Source of the DNA: Candidatus Borkfalkia stercoripullorum | Lineage (GTDB): Bacteria > Bacillota > Clostridia > Christensenellales > Borkfalkiaceae | DNA length: 41,772 nt | Reading direction: 5' to 3' | Assembly (NCBI GenBank): GCA_019119395.1 | Contig: DWXC01000017.1 | Coordinates: 1-41,772 of the forward strand | Shown: piece after piece, positions 7,887-18,100 of the stretch | Layout: the number at the start of each line of letters is the position of its first letter | Position numbering within the stretch: the first letter of the stretch is position 1 | Notes under the pieces: model-generated | The model's input: the letters and a program-made list of their open reading frames with translations, nothing else | Database searches by the model: none | Told to the model about the DNA's origin: nothing | Position numbers and translations under genes: made by a program

Positions 7887-9371
7887 TTAAAATCCGTACA
7901 GATCTTTCGTCCCGAACTCGGGTTCGCTCGTCATGTTGATGCCGAGTTTGCGCACATAGCGCATATCCGACTCGGGAAGGATGCACGAGGAATGCGCTTC
8001 AGCGCCGCGCAGGGAAACGAGCATATCCAGCGCCTTTTCCGCGACGGGATTGGTCGCCGCGCAGATCGAAAGCGCCGTAAGCACGTCGCCGAGATTGAGT
8101 TTCACCTTATCCTCGCACAAAACTTCCTTTTTGAGTTTGATGATGGGCGCGAGGATGATCGGCGAAAGCAGGAGCATGTCGTCGCTGATCGAAGAGAGCG
8201 ACTTGATCGCATTGAGCACCGCCGAGGAGCAGGCGCTCATGAGGTTGCTCGAACGGCCCGTGACCGTCTCACCGCTGTCGAGACGGATGGCGACCGCCGT
8301 GCCGTTGCATTTTTCCGCCTTTTCGAGCGCGGGTTTGATCACGGTGCGCTCTTCGGCGGAGATCTTGTTCTGATTCATCAGAAGCCGGATCCGCTCCACC
8401 GCGTCCGCCGTGCCGTTGCCCGTCTTGTAATCGCACGCGGCTTTATAGTAGCGGCGGATGATCTCCTGTCGGGAAGCCTCGCGGCACGCTTCGTCGTCCA
8501 CGATGGCAAACCCCGCCATGTTGACGCCCATGTCCGTCGGGGAATTGTAAATGGACTCGTCCCCCGTGATCTTCGTAAGGATGGACTTGACGATCGGGAA
8601 ACATTCGATGTCGCGGTTGTAATTGACCGTCGTTTCCCCGTACGTTTCAAGGTGGTAAGAGTCGATCATGTTGATGTCGCCGAGGTCTGCCGTCGCCGCC
8701 TCGTACGCGACGTTAACGGGATGGCGGAGCGGGAGATTCCAGATCGGGAAGGTTTCGAACTTCGCATACCCCGCGCGCACGCCGCGCCTGTATTCGTGGT
8801 ACAGCTGCGAAAGGCAGGTCGCGAGTTTTCCGCTGCCGGGGCCGGGGGCAGTCACCACGACGAGCGGGCGGGTCGTTTCGATGTACGGGTTCGCGCCGTA
8901 CCCCTCGTCCGACACGATGACGTCCACGTCCGTCGGATACCCCTTCGTTTTCCTGTGTATGTATGTTTTCAAACCGTGCTGTCTGAGTTTGTTGATGAAT
9001 TTGTCGGCGGCGGGCTGATCCTGATACTGCGTGACGACCACGCTGTTCATCGTAAGCCCCATGCCGCGCATTTTGTCGATCAGGCGCAGAACGTCCGTAC
9101 CGTACGGAATACCGAAATCGGCGCGGATCTTGTTGCGCTCGAGGTCCGCCCCGCTGATGACGAAAATGATCTCCGACTGATCTTTCAGGGTGAGAAGCAT
9201 TTTGCATTTCGCGTCCGCTTCAAAACCCGGAAGGACGCGGGTCGCGTGCATGTCGTCGAACAGTTTGCCCCCGAATTCGAGATACAGCTTGTTGTCGAAC
9301 TTTTTGATGCGCTCGAGTATTTTCTCGCTCTGCAGTTTAATATACAGATCGTTGTCAAACCCTTTTTTCAT
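7887..9371 (-). CDS. DUF1846 family protein
   Basis: A 494-residue cytoplasmic protein matching DUF1846 along its whole length: KKGFDNDLYIKLQSEKILER at the start, FGGKLFDDMHATRVLPGFE, GLKTYIHRKTKGYPTDVDVI, VVTAPGPGSGKLATCLSQLYHEY (a P-loop-like stretch at about residues 173-195) and FPIWNLPLRHPVNVAYEAAT. The family is widespread in Firmicutes and lacks an established function. The gene has its own promoter (9410-9438). No signal peptide or membrane segment. Confidence 0.9.
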   Translation of the reverse strand: MKKGFDNDLYIKLQSEKILERIKKFDNKLYLEFGGKLFDDMHATRVLPGFEADAKCKMLLTLKDQSEIIFVISGADLERNKIRADFGIPYGTDVLRLIDKMRGMGLTMNSVVVTQYQDQPAADKFINKLRQHGLKTYIHRKTKGYPTDVDVIVSDEGYGANPYIETTRPLVVVTAPGPGSGKLATCLSQLYHEYRRGVRAGYAKFETFPIWNLPLRHPVNVAYEAATADLGDINMIDSYHLETYGETTVNYNRDIECFPIVKSILTKITGDESIYNSPTDMGVNMAGFAIVDDEACREASRQEIIRRYYKAACDYKTGNGTADAVERIRLLMNQNKISAEERTVIKPALEKAEKCNGTAVAIRLDSGETVTGRSSNLMSACSSAVLNAIKSLSSISDDMLLLSPIILAPIIKLKKEVLCEDKVKLNLGDVLTALSICAATNPVAEKALDMLVSLRGAEAHSSCILPESDMRYVRKLGINMTSEPEFGTKDLYGF

Positions 9372-9409
9372 CCGTATTTCCTCAAACCAATCTATTCAAT
9401 ATCTGATAT

Positions 9410-9438
9410 ATTGTATCACACCCGCGTCGATTTTGCAA
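9410..9438 (-). promoter_or_regulatory. Sigma-A promoter of the DUF1846 gene
   Basis: Minus strand TTGCAA (9433-9438), 17-bp spacer, TACAAT (9410-9415), with extended -10 TG. It is 39 bp upstream of the start at 9371. Confidence 0.8.
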
Positions 9439-9502
9439 GGGAATCGGCATATTTTGAAACGGCGAAAAATCGTCCTCCCCCTGCCCGCGCGCGCCGCCGC
9501 CC

Positions 9503-9538
9503 TTATATAAAAGCCGCCCCCTGTTTACGGGAGCGGGC
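9503..9538 (-). terminator. Terminator of the radC-gltX-kinase-regulator operon
   Basis: On the minus strand, GCCCGCTCCC pairs with GGGGGCGGC (one bulge, one wobble) around TAAACA and is followed by TTTTATATAAG. It lies 8 bp beyond the response-regulator stop. Confidence 0.7.
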
Positions 9539-9545
9539 ATTCTCT

Positions 9546-10193
9546 TCATACGGAAAGCGTTTCTTTCATCCTGCGTATGGCGTCGGCGCGGTTGTCGCAG
9601 CCGAGTTTCATATAGATGGCGCTGATATAGTTGCGCGACGTACCTTCGGACAGGTCGAGCGCGGACGCGATCTGGCGGTTGTTGAATCCCTCGTACAGCA
9701 TGACGGCGATCTCCGTTTCCCGTTCGGAAAAGCCGAACGCCTTTTTCAGCCGCAGTTCCCTGTCCGCGGAAACGTTCTTCGCCGCATCGGAAATTTTCTT
9801 CGCGATCTTGGCGGGCAGGATAGTGTCGCCCGCATACGCGTTTTTGATCGAATCGACGAGCGCCGCCGCGCCTATATCTTTGAGCAGGTACCCGCACGCG
9901 CCGTTGTTGAGCGCGCTCAGAATGTAATCGCTGTCGTCGAAAGTGGTTAAAATGAGCACCTTCACGTCGGGAAATTTCTTTTTGATCTCGCCCGTCGCCA
10001 CCACGCCGTTCATATTCGGCATGCGGATATCCAAAAGAACCACGTCGGGCGTGTCGCGCTCCATTTTTTCGAGCGCGTCCAGCCCGTCGCCGGCAACGCC
10101 GACCACTTCGAGCGCGTCCGAATTGGACAGCACGCTGCGTATCCCTTCCGCAAGTATGGGCTGATCGTCCACGATCATGACCTTAATTTTCAT
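9546..10193 (-). CDS. NarL/LuxR-type response regulator
   Basis: A 215-residue two-component regulator. The receiver domain (about 1-120) has the acidic pair DD at 9-10, the phospho-acceptor Asp55 in VVLLDIRMPN, Thr in LTTFDD and Lys in LLKDIG. The C-terminal LuxR helix-turn-helix has FSERETEIAVMLYEGFNNRQ followed by IASALDLSEGTSRNYISAIY. GGAGG stands 8 bases before the start, inside the end of the kinase gene, which it overlaps by 11 bp. It is the output of the adjacent kinase; the target genes cannot be told from here. Confidence 0.93.
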   Translation of the reverse strand: MKIKVMIVDDQPILAEGIRSVLSNSDALEVVGVAGDGLDALEKMERDTPDVVLLDIRMPNMNGVVATGEIKKKFPDVKVLILTTFDDSDYILSALNNGACGYLLKDIGAAALVDSIKNAYAGDTILPAKIAKKISDAAKNVSADRELRLKKAFGFSERETEIAVMLYEGFNNRQIASALDLSEGTSRNYISAIYMKLGCDNRADAIRRMKETLSV

Positions 10194-11448
10194 TTTCCGC
10201 CTCCTCCGCGCCGCTTTCGCCGCCCGTCTCTTTTAATTTCCCCGGCAGGCTGACCTCTATTTCGAAGCCCTCTCCTTCTTCCGAAGAAAAGCGCACCATG
10301 CCGCCCAACTTTTCCGCCTTCGCACGCAGGCCCGAAAGCCCGAAGCCCTCCTTGAAATTCTGCATGTCGACCCCTTTGCCGTTATCGGAAAGGAGAAAAT
10401 CCACAAAATTGCCCTTGTCTTTGAGTTCGAAGAAAAACGCCGTACTGCCGCCGTGGCGGATGCCGTTGGAGATACCCTCGCGCAGGGTGTTCGCGATGAA
10501 CCGCTCCGCCTCGCCGCTCAAATCCACGTCGTCGATGCGGCTGCGCACGGTGACGCCCGTGCCGTCCTGCGTTTCGCCCAGTATGCCCTCAAGATATTCT
10601 TTGAAGCTCACGTTCTCGCGCCTGCCCGAGAGCAGGTGCACGGAAAGCCGCAGTTCGTCGAGGCAGTTTTTCGCCTGGATGTTCGCCGCCGCGATGCACC
10701 GTTTCGCCTCTTCCGGAGAGGCGTCGACGGCGAGTTTCGCCGCCTCCGTCTGCATAATGATCGTCGTGAGGGAATGCCCCGCGGTATCGTGTATCTCCTT
10801 GGCGATGCGGTTGCGCTCTTCGATAAGCGTGACCTCTTCGAGTTTGTCGTATGCGCGCAAAAGTTCGTTGCGGCTCTCTTCGAGTTCTTTCACGTTTTCC
10901 TCGATCGTCCTGTTTTTGCGGTATACGGTCATGGAAAAGTTGAACATAATGAAATGCAGAAAGAAAACGATGAGTTCCAGAAAGTACTGCGACGAGGTGC
11001 GGAACACAGAACCGATGTACCCGTTCAAAATCGCGATGACGACGTAAGTGATCGTATACGCGCCCAAATTTACGGCGAACATGATGACGTTGTTGCGCAG
11101 GCTCGGACTGGAAAGGTAAAACTCGGAAAGGACGAGCATGTAAACGATATAGTTGTAAGTCGTCGTTTCCCCGCTGCGGTTGCGCACGCCCGAAAATATG
11201 GTCAGCAGGATGAGCAGCACGGAATCGAGCACGAACCAGAAGATCTTGCTGTTAAAAGTTTTGACTACGAACAGCTTCACCACCATGGAAACGATGAGCA
11301 CGACGAGCACGGTGATCGTAAAGCCTATGACGCCCGTTTCCACGCTCGCAAGCGCCACGGGTATGCACATGACGGCAAGCAGGAGCAGTATGACGAATTC
11401 GAGCAGGCGGATAACGCCCTTATCCGTTTTCAGCGCTTTCAGATTCAT
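10183..11448 (-). CDS. HisKA_3-type sensor histidine kinase
   Basis: A 421-residue membrane kinase. Five hydrophobic segments occupy about residues 14-175 with little outside the membrane, so the signal is probably sensed within or near the membrane. A coiled linker (about 176-208) leads to the dimerisation box with His220 in EIHDTAGHSLTTIIMQ. The ATPase domain has NTLREGISNGIRHGG, SDNGKGVD and GFGLSGLRAKAEKLGG. This is the DesK/NarX-like class that partners with LuxR regulators. The ATG overlaps the gltX stop as ATGA, which fixes the start; a longer open frame upstream is only the other-frame image of gltX. Confidence 0.9.
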   Translation of the reverse strand: MNLKALKTDKGVIRLLEFVILLLLAVMCIPVALASVETGVIGFTITVLVVLIVSMVVKLFVVKTFNSKIFWFVLDSVLLILLTIFSGVRNRSGETTTYNYIVYMLVLSEFYLSSPSLRNNVIMFAVNLGAYTITYVVIAILNGYIGSVFRTSSQYFLELIVFFLHFIMFNFSMTVYRKNRTIEENVKELEESRNELLRAYDKLEEVTLIEERNRIAKEIHDTAGHSLTTIIMQTEAAKLAVDASPEEAKRCIAAANIQAKNCLDELRLSVHLLSGRRENVSFKEYLEGILGETQDGTGVTVRSRIDDVDLSGEAERFIANTLREGISNGIRHGGSTAFFFELKDKGNFVDFLLSDNGKGVDMQNFKEGFGLSGLRAKAEKLGGMVRFSSEEGEGFEIEVSLPGKLKETGGESGAEEAENEN

Positions 11449-12884
11449 ACGCCGAGAAACCCGAGCGCTTTTTCCAGCCGTTCGAGCGTGCGTTCCCTGC
11501 CGAGCAGTTCCGCCATTTCGCTCGCGCCGCCGGGCGTGTTTTCCCTGCCCGTAAGCGCCACGCGCACGCACCAGAGTACCTGCCCGTTTTTCATGCCGTT
11601 TTCCTGCGCCAAAGCGCACAGCGCCTGATAGATCGCGGAATTTTCAAACGGTTCGAGCCCTGCCAGCAGCTCTTTTGCGAGCGGAAGCACCTTTTTGGCG
11701 GTTTCCGCGTCCGATTTCATCTTTTTGTTGAAATAAAGCGCCTCGTCGAATTTCCCGTATTCTTCGAGGAAATCGATCTTTTCGGGGATCTCGCTCAATA
11801 TCTCCACCCTCGTTTTGAGGATCTTGAGCAGTTTCGCCTCGTCGTACTTGCCGTACGCCTTGCTCTTCGCGAGGAAGGGGCGCGCGATCCCGGCGAACGC
11901 GTCGTCCGTCATTTCTTTGATATATTCGCCCGAAAGCCAGCGCAGTTTCGGCTCGTCGAAAATGGAGGGCGATTTGTTGATGCCCGAAAGGGAAAAACTC
12001 TCTTCCAGTTCTTTCAGGCTCATCTTTTCGCGGTTGTCCTTGGGGCTCCATCCGAGCAGGGCGATGTAGTTTATGATCGCTTCCTTGATGTAGCCCTTTT
12101 CGACGAGATCCTGATAACTCGCGTCGCCGTTGCGCTTTGAAAGTTTTTCGTGCGCGTTTTTCATGATCGGCGGCAGGTGGATATAGGCGGGCCTTTCCCA
12201 CCCGAACGCGTCGTACATGAGGTTGTACTTCGGCGTGGAAGAGAGGTACTCGCTCCCCCTGATGACGTGCGTGATGCCCATGAGGTGGTCGTCCACCACG
12301 TTCGCAAAGTTATAAGTCGGCAGCCCGTCGCTCTTGAGAAGGATGCCGTCCTCGATGTCCTTGAAGTCCACCGTAACTTTGCCGTAGACCATGTCCTCGT
12401 AACTGCCGCTCCCCTCTTCTGGCACGTTCTGGCGGATGACGTACGGTTCGCCCGCGGCAAGTTTCGCCGCAACTTCCTCTTTGGTAAGGCGCAGGCAGTG
12501 CTTGTCGTAACGGCCGACGCCGTTTTCGTCTTTGAGACTTTCCAGGCGTTCCTTATCGCAGAAACAGTAATACGCCCCGCCGAGTTCCACCAGTTTTTCG
12601 GCGTACTCTTTATAGATCGCCGCGCGCTCGCTCTGCACGTACGGCCCGCACGGGCCGCCGATGTCCGGGCCTTCGTCGTAGACGATGCCCGCGTCTTTGA
12701 GCGTATCGTAAATGACCTGCACCGCGCCTTCCACAAAGCGCTTGCTGTCCGTATCCTCGAGGCGGAGGATAAACTCGCCCCCCTCTTTTTTCGCGTACAG
12801 ATAGCCGTAAAGGGCGGTACGCAAATTGCCGATGTGCATATACCCCGTAGGGCTGGGCGCAAAGCGCGTTCTCACTTTTTTCAT
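11445..12884 (-). CDS. gltX: Glutamate--tRNA ligase
   Basis: A 479-residue class I aminoacyl-tRNA synthetase that charges tRNA-Glu (and, in many Clostridia, tRNA-Gln). The ATP-binding HIGH-type motif is in RFAPSPTGYMHIGNLRTALY, and the KMSKS-type loop is HEKLSKRNGDAS. CFCDKE suggests remains of the zinc-binding insertion. ATG 12884 is preferred because AAAGGTG lies 8 bases before it; ATG 12893, three codons earlier, falls inside the end of radC. It is overlapped 4 bp by the downstream kinase gene, an unusual partner. Confidence 0.95.
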   Translation of the reverse strand: MKKVRTRFAPSPTGYMHIGNLRTALYGYLYAKKEGGEFILRLEDTDSKRFVEGAVQVIYDTLKDAGIVYDEGPDIGGPCGPYVQSERAAIYKEYAEKLVELGGAYYCFCDKERLESLKDENGVGRYDKHCLRLTKEEVAAKLAAGEPYVIRQNVPEEGSGSYEDMVYGKVTVDFKDIEDGILLKSDGLPTYNFANVVDDHLMGITHVIRGSEYLSSTPKYNLMYDAFGWERPAYIHLPPIMKNAHEKLSKRNGDASYQDLVEKGYIKEAIINYIALLGWSPKDNREKMSLKELEESFSLSGINKSPSIFDEPKLRWLSGEYIKEMTDDAFAGIARPFLAKSKAYGKYDEAKLLKILKTRVEILSEIPEKIDFLEEYGKFDEALYFNKKMKSDAETAKKVLPLAKELLAGLEPFENSAIYQALCALAQENGMKNGQVLWCVRVALTGRENTPGGASEMAELLGRERTLERLEKALGFLGV

Positions 12885-12885
12885 G

Positions 12886-13623
12886 TCATACACCTTTCTT
12901 GTTTTTATTTTGGTTCATCACGATATAAGACTTCTCCGCATGCCTGTCAAGGCCGATCCGTTCAAATCTTTGCCCGAGAAAATAGCTGAACGCCTCGCAC
13001 CCGTCCGCAAAAACGAGACAGTCGGAAAAGAGCACGCCGTGTATGCGGCAGATCTGATAGATCTCGCGGGCGGCATCGTCGTCCCCGCAGGACGGCTCGG
13101 TGTTGCCGCTCGGATGATTGTGCGCCACGACGAGGGAAAGCGGCTGCACGGAAGAAAGCAGTTCGCTCAGTTGTTTTGACTGCACGGAAACGCTTTCGCC
13201 GTCGCCGCAGGCAAACGTCTTTACGCATAAAAGCCTGCCGCGAGCGCCGAGGAAATAAAATTCGAGAGTTTCTTCCTTCCTGCCCTCAAACCGCTCCCGC
13301 GCGAATTGCCTGACCGCCGCGGCGTTCGTGAGGTAGCGGGCATTCTCTCCGCTCCTGCGGGCGCGCCCGCACAACAGCCCCACGACGCGGATGAGTTCCG
13401 CCGACTTTTTTCCGACGCCCGCGATCTTTTCGATCTCCGCAGCGTCGGCTTCAAATAATTTTTCCAGGCTGCCGAAGCCGTCGAGGAGCGCGTGCGCGGT
13501 CGGATTGGTGTTACACCTGGGGATCGCGAAAAAAAGCAAAGTTTCCAGCAGTTCGTGGTCGCTCATCGAATCGCCGTGAAAGTACAGCCTGTTCCACATC
13601 CTTTCCCTGTGTCCTTCGTGCAT
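12886..13623 (-). CDS. radC: RadC/YicR-type JAB-domain protein
   Basis: A 245-residue protein with an N-terminal helix-hairpin-helix region (LFEADAAEIEKIAGVGKKSA, about residues 56-75) and a C-terminal JAB1/MPN-like domain whose metal site is HNHPSG with a downstream Asp (about residues 169-185). RadC proteins are widespread, but their old DNA-repair role is doubtful. ATG 13623 has AAGGTG 7 bases upstream; the in-frame GTG at 13632 is part of that ribosome binding site. Its stop is one base before the gltX start. Confidence 0.85.
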   Translation of the reverse strand: MHEGHRERMWNRLYFHGDSMSDHELLETLLFFAIPRCNTNPTAHALLDGFGSLEKLFEADAAEIEKIAGVGKKSAELIRVVGLLCGRARRSGENARYLTNAAAVRQFARERFEGRKEETLEFYFLGARGRLLCVKTFACGDGESVSVQSKQLSELLSSVQPLSLVVAHNHPSGNTEPSCGDDDAAREIYQICRIHGVLFSDCLVFADGCEAFSYFLGQRFERIGLDRHAEKSYIVMNQNKNKKGV

Positions 13624-13662
13624 ATATTTCACCTTGATTTTTCAAAACAATGCTGAAATTAT

Positions 13663-13691
13663 TTTACCATATTTCCGAAAAAGTGTATACT
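13663..13691 (+). promoter_or_regulatory. Promoter of the M20 dipeptidase gene
   Basis: TTTACC (13663-13668), 17-bp spacer, TATACT (13686-13691), 70 bp before the start at 13761 and divergent from radC. Confidence 0.6.
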
Positions 13692-13760
13692 ATATTTGCG
13701 GGCTTTTTCGTGAGCCCGCGGCGATTTTTTGATGTTTTTTCTCAAAACAAGGAGTTTTTT

Positions 13761-15026
13761 ATGCAAAAATATTTTGACCGCATCGTGCGCTCGATCCGCG
13801 AAATGATCTCTTTCGACAGTTCCCAGACCCCGCCCGAGGACGGCATGCCGTTCGGCCGGGGCGCGGCAAAATGCCTCGGCGCGTTCCTCGCGCTCGCCGA
13901 TTCGCTCGGCTTTCAGACCCGCAATTACGACAATTATGCGGGCGAAGTCGTTTTCGGCGAAGGGGAAGAGTTCGCAATTTTGTGCCACCTCGACGTCGTC
14001 CCCGCGGGCGGCGGCTGGACGCATCCCCCTTTCGGCGGAGAGATCGAGGACGGCAAACTGTTCGGACGGGGCGCCATGGACGACAAAGGCCCCGCCGTCA
14101 TATGCCTGTATTGCCTGAAAGCGCTCAAAGACGAGGGCTTTGCGCCCCGCAAAAAAATCAAACTCATCGTCGGCTGCAACGAGGAGAGCGGCTGGGCGTG
14201 CATCGAGCGTTATAACCGGTGCGCGCATATGCCCGAAACGGGATTTTCCCCCGACGCGGATTTCCCCGTCATCTATGCGGAAAAGGGCATCCTGCATTTT
14301 AAAGCCGCCTTTCCCCTCGGAAACGCGCCCTTTACAAAACTGTACGGCGGGGAACGGGCGAACATGGTCTGCGCCTTTGCCTCGGCCGAGGGCGTAAAAG
14401 AGGCCGCGGGGTACGAAAAATCCGGGCTGACGTACAAAGACGGCGCGCTCTGCGCGCGCGGCGTTTCCGCGCACGCTTCCACCCCGGACGAGGGGGAAAA
14501 CGCGCTGGGCAAACTGCTCGCGTTTTTCACCGTTCAAAACGAGGGCGTGAAACGCGCGTACGACATCCTGTTCGCCGATTCTCTCGGGCTGAAAAAATTC
14601 GCGGACGAAACGGGCGGGCTCACGATGTCGCCGGACGTGGCGGAATACGAAGACGGAACGCTGTATATAACGACGGACATCCGCTACCCCGCTACGATGA
14701 AGCAGAAAGACGTGACGGACGTACTCGATAGAGCGGGCGTGCGGTACGAACTTCTGCACTGCCAGCCGCCCCTGTTCAACGACAAAGACGGCGAGCTCGT
14801 CCGCACCCTGCTCGAAGTATACGAAGAGCGGACGGGCGAAAAGGCGGAGCCGGTCGCCATAGGCGGCGGAACGTACGCCCGCGCTCTCAAAAACGGCGCG
14901 GGATTCGGCCCGCAGTTCGCGGGAGAGCCTTCCACCATCCATCAGGCGGACGAATACATCACCCTCGAAAACATCCGCAAACTTGCAGACATTTATCATG
15001 CGGCGATCGAAAGGCTGACCCGCTGA
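13761..15026 (+). CDS. Sapep-type M20 dipeptidase (PepV-like)
   Basis: A 421-residue cytoplasmic metallopeptidase. The two-metal site of the M20 family is visible: CHLDVVPAGGGW (His), GRGAMDDKGPA (bridging Asp), NEESGW (Glu), SPDADFPVIYAEKG (Asp), and STIHQADEYI near the C-terminus (His). A lid domain lies between. Sapep/PepV enzymes release amino acids from dipeptides with an unblocked N-terminus. ATG 13761 has ACAAGGAGTTTTTT upstream; the longer frame to 13650 covers the promoter. Single gene with its own terminator. Confidence 0.9.
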   Translation: MQKYFDRIVRSIREMISFDSSQTPPEDGMPFGRGAAKCLGAFLALADSLGFQTRNYDNYAGEVVFGEGEEFAILCHLDVVPAGGGWTHPPFGGEIEDGKLFGRGAMDDKGPAVICLYCLKALKDEGFAPRKKIKLIVGCNEESGWACIERYNRCAHMPETGFSPDADFPVIYAEKGILHFKAAFPLGNAPFTKLYGGERANMVCAFASAEGVKEAAGYEKSGLTYKDGALCARGVSAHASTPDEGENALGKLLAFFTVQNEGVKRAYDILFADSLGLKKFADETGGLTMSPDVAEYEDGTLYITTDIRYPATMKQKDVTDVLDRAGVRYELLHCQPPLFNDKDGELVRTLLEVYEERTGEKAEPVAIGGGTYARALKNGAGFGPQFAGEPSTIHQADEYITLENIRKLADIYHAAIERLTR

Positions 15027-15047
15027 CCCGTCGCCGACAAACAGAGA

Positions 15048-15082
15048 GCGCCCCGCGCATTCCTGCGCGGGGCGCCTTTATT
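15048..15082 (+). terminator. Terminator after the dipeptidase gene
   Basis: A 12-bp perfect stem (15048-15059 with 15064-15075), loop TTCC, followed by CTTTATTTG. It stands between two convergent genes. Confidence 0.88.
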
Positions 15083-15103
15083 TGAATTTCATTTGCGCAC
15101 GCA

Positions 15104-18100
15104 TCAGACCATCGGCCAGATCGCGATCTCTCCGCTTTCGTAGCGCCAGAAATTTCCGTCGCTGATCGGGTCTTCTTCGCAATAGCAATACGCGTTGTTT
15201 TTGACTGCCGTCGGGAAAGAAGTCGCCGCAAGTTCTTCCGCCGTGCCGCTGTAATAGTAAGAGCTTATGCCCGAAGAACCGAACGCGGAGGACGTGACCT
15301 TCGTCAGGCTCTTCGGAAGGACGAGCGAAGCGAGCGCATCGCAATCGCGGAACGCGTAATTGTTGATCGTCTGCACCCCCTCTTCCAGCGTGACGGAGGA
15401 AAGCGCCGTGCAACCGCGGAACAGATACTGCGGAAGGGCCGTGACGTACGAAGGCACGGTCACGCTTTCGAGCGAAGTCATGTACGCAAAGGCGTAATTC
15501 GCGAGTTCGAGTTCCTCATCCCTCGATTCCGCAAAGACGATCTCTTTGACCGCGGAATATTCGAAGGGTTGCCTGCCGATGCTCGCAACGCTTTCCGCAA
15601 CGCGCAGGGTCTGCAGCCTCTTCGTACGGGAGAACGCATAATCGCCGACCGCGCTTACCCCCGCAAGATCGAGTTCGTACGCCGTATCGGAGTTGAAGAA
15701 CATGACGTTCGAATAAGCAAAGGCATACGGGCCGACGCTCTCGCACGCGCCCGCAAAGGTTATCTTGAGAAGGTCGGTGCGGTAGAACGCATAATCGCCG
15801 ATCGCCGTGACCGCCGCGGGAACGGCGACGGAAGTAAATTTCTTCCCGATGAAAGCCCCCGCAAAAATTTCGTAAGAGGAAACCGTCTCGTCCCCCGCCG
15901 CAAACCGTGAAGGGAGAGTGAGCATGCCGTCCGCCCCGCCGTACGAAACGAGGTAGGCGCGCGCGGGCGTTTCGCCGTCCCCGGGGAGATACAGGAAGGT
16001 GTATCCGTCCGCCGAATACAGCCTGCTCTGCCCGCTTTGCGCCGTATATACGTTGTACGCTTCGGGGAGATTTTCGATGTCTCCTGCGAGGTTACGGATC
16101 TCGGCAAACGTGCATCCGCCGAAAGAACTGCTCGCGATGCTCGTAACGCTCGCGGGGACGGTCAGCGTTTTCAGAGAATAACAATTCGCGAAAGCGCTCG
16201 TTCCGATGGTCTGAACACCCCCGAGGCTGACGGAGGAGAGCAGATAACACCCGCTGAAAGCGCCGTTTCCGACCGAAACCAGCGAATCGGGCAGAGAAAC
16301 CGCCGTCAGAGCCGTACAGTTCGCAAACGCGTTGATATCGATCGAAGCGAGCGACGAGCCTTCTTCGAACGTGACCGAAGCGAGGTTCGGACAATTCGCA
16401 TAGGCATATGCGCCGACCGCCGTCACCGACGAAGGCACGGTGAGCGAGAGAATGTCATCGTTGCCGTAAAATACGCGGCTGTGGATCTCGTAACTCGTTA
16501 CGGGCGCGCCTTCTCCGACGTCGAAAGATTCGGGCAGGACGAGCGCGCCGTCTTCGCCGACTGCGCCGTGAAAGCCCGTCACATACCATTTTTCACCGGA
16601 AGCGGCGCCGTCGCGGTACAGCGTATAATCGCCGACGGTCACGTAGCCGCTGTCGGGATCGGCCGTCACGATATTCTTCGCGAACTGCGCGATGCTGCCG
16701 TTGTCCGTGCCGCCCGCCGTGAGGGTAAGGCCGCTCAGATTGACGATCTCGATGAGCGCGTAGTTGCCCGTGCATGCGGAGACCGAAGTCACGTTCGCAG
16801 GGATCGTGAGGCTTGTAAGCGAAGTGCATCCGGAAATGCCCGCGAGAGAAGAAAGTTGGCTGTCCGCGCCGAACACGACGGACGAAAGCGACGTGCAGCC
16901 GTTGAAAGCGTTGCTGCCGATCGAAGTCACGGCGTCGGGTATGCCGATCTCTTCCAGGGATACGCAGTCGGCAAAACAGTTCGCGGGGATCGCCTCGACG
17001 CCGCCGCCCAGCGCGATGTTTTCGAGGGAAGAACACCCGCTGAACATCGTGCCTCCCAAAACGCAGTTTGCGGGAAGCGCGATCGCCTGCAGCGCGGCGC
17101 AGCCCCTGAAGGTCTGATTTCCGAAGGTGACCGTGCCCGAATTTTCATTGAAGTCGACTGCCGCGAGGTTTTTGCAGTTTGAAAACGAGTCGGAACCCGT
17201 GTCCGTAAGCGTCGGCGAGAATTTGACCGTTTTTACGGCGGTGCTCATGAACGCCGCATTTCCTATCGAGGAGAAGGCGGTCAGATCGGCAGTCCCTTCC
17301 GTGTCCGAATTGAACCGGGAAAGGGACGTGCAGCCCGAGAAAGTCGAATTGGGGAGAGCGCCGCCGAGTTCCGCGAGGACGGAAGCGGAAACGATGCCCG
17401 TGCATCCGCTGAAAACGGACGTGCCGAGCGAAGCCACGCCCGCGGGCACGGAAACCGTTTCCAGGGACGCGCAGTTCATGAACGCGCTGTTGCCGATGCT
17501 CTCCAGCCCCGAAGGCAAATCGGCGCTTTCAAGCGAAGAGCAATTGTAAAACGCGCTGCTTCCGATCGTTTTCAGCCCTGCGGGCAGGGATATGCTTTGA
17601 AGAGCGGTGCAGCCGTAAAACGCGTTGTTCGGTATTTCCGTGACGGCCGCGTTCAGCGCGACGCCGCCCTTTATCCCGCAGTTCCGGAAGGCGAACGCGC
17701 CGACAGAAGTCACGCCCGAAAGGTTTGCGCTTTCCAGAGCCGTGCAGCCCGCAAAGGCGCCGACGCCCACCGTTTTCAGATTGCTCCCGAAAACGACCGT
17801 TTTGATCTCGGTATGATCCATAAACACGCCCGACTGCAAGACCGTGCCGAACATCGTCGTGCCGTCCGCGATCGCCGTGACGGGCAGGCCGTTGTATGTA
17901 TCGGGCACGGCGACGGTGTCCCACGCGCGGCTGGCATATTCGGTGAGCGTATACCCCTGTTCGTCGTCGTTGAGGGCGAACGTCATGTCGTCCTCCTGCG
18001 CGTGCCCGCACGTTTCGCACACGCCGTCTTTATACGTATGCCCCGTGGCGCGTTCGATGGTGCGCACGCCAAGCACTTCCTGCTTGGTCGCGTCGGCATA

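Noticed and set aside
7809-9950. 713-residue plus-strand open frame opposite the DUF1846 gene
   Set aside because: It crosses two clear minus-strand genes and a promoter and has Arg/His-rich, low-meaning sequence typical of a shadow frame.
13659-14999. Long minus-strand open frame (446 residues) across the dipeptidase gene
   Set aside because: It mirrors the GC-rich M20 coding sequence, has no ribosome binding site or family motif, and the plus-strand gene has all M20 ligands.
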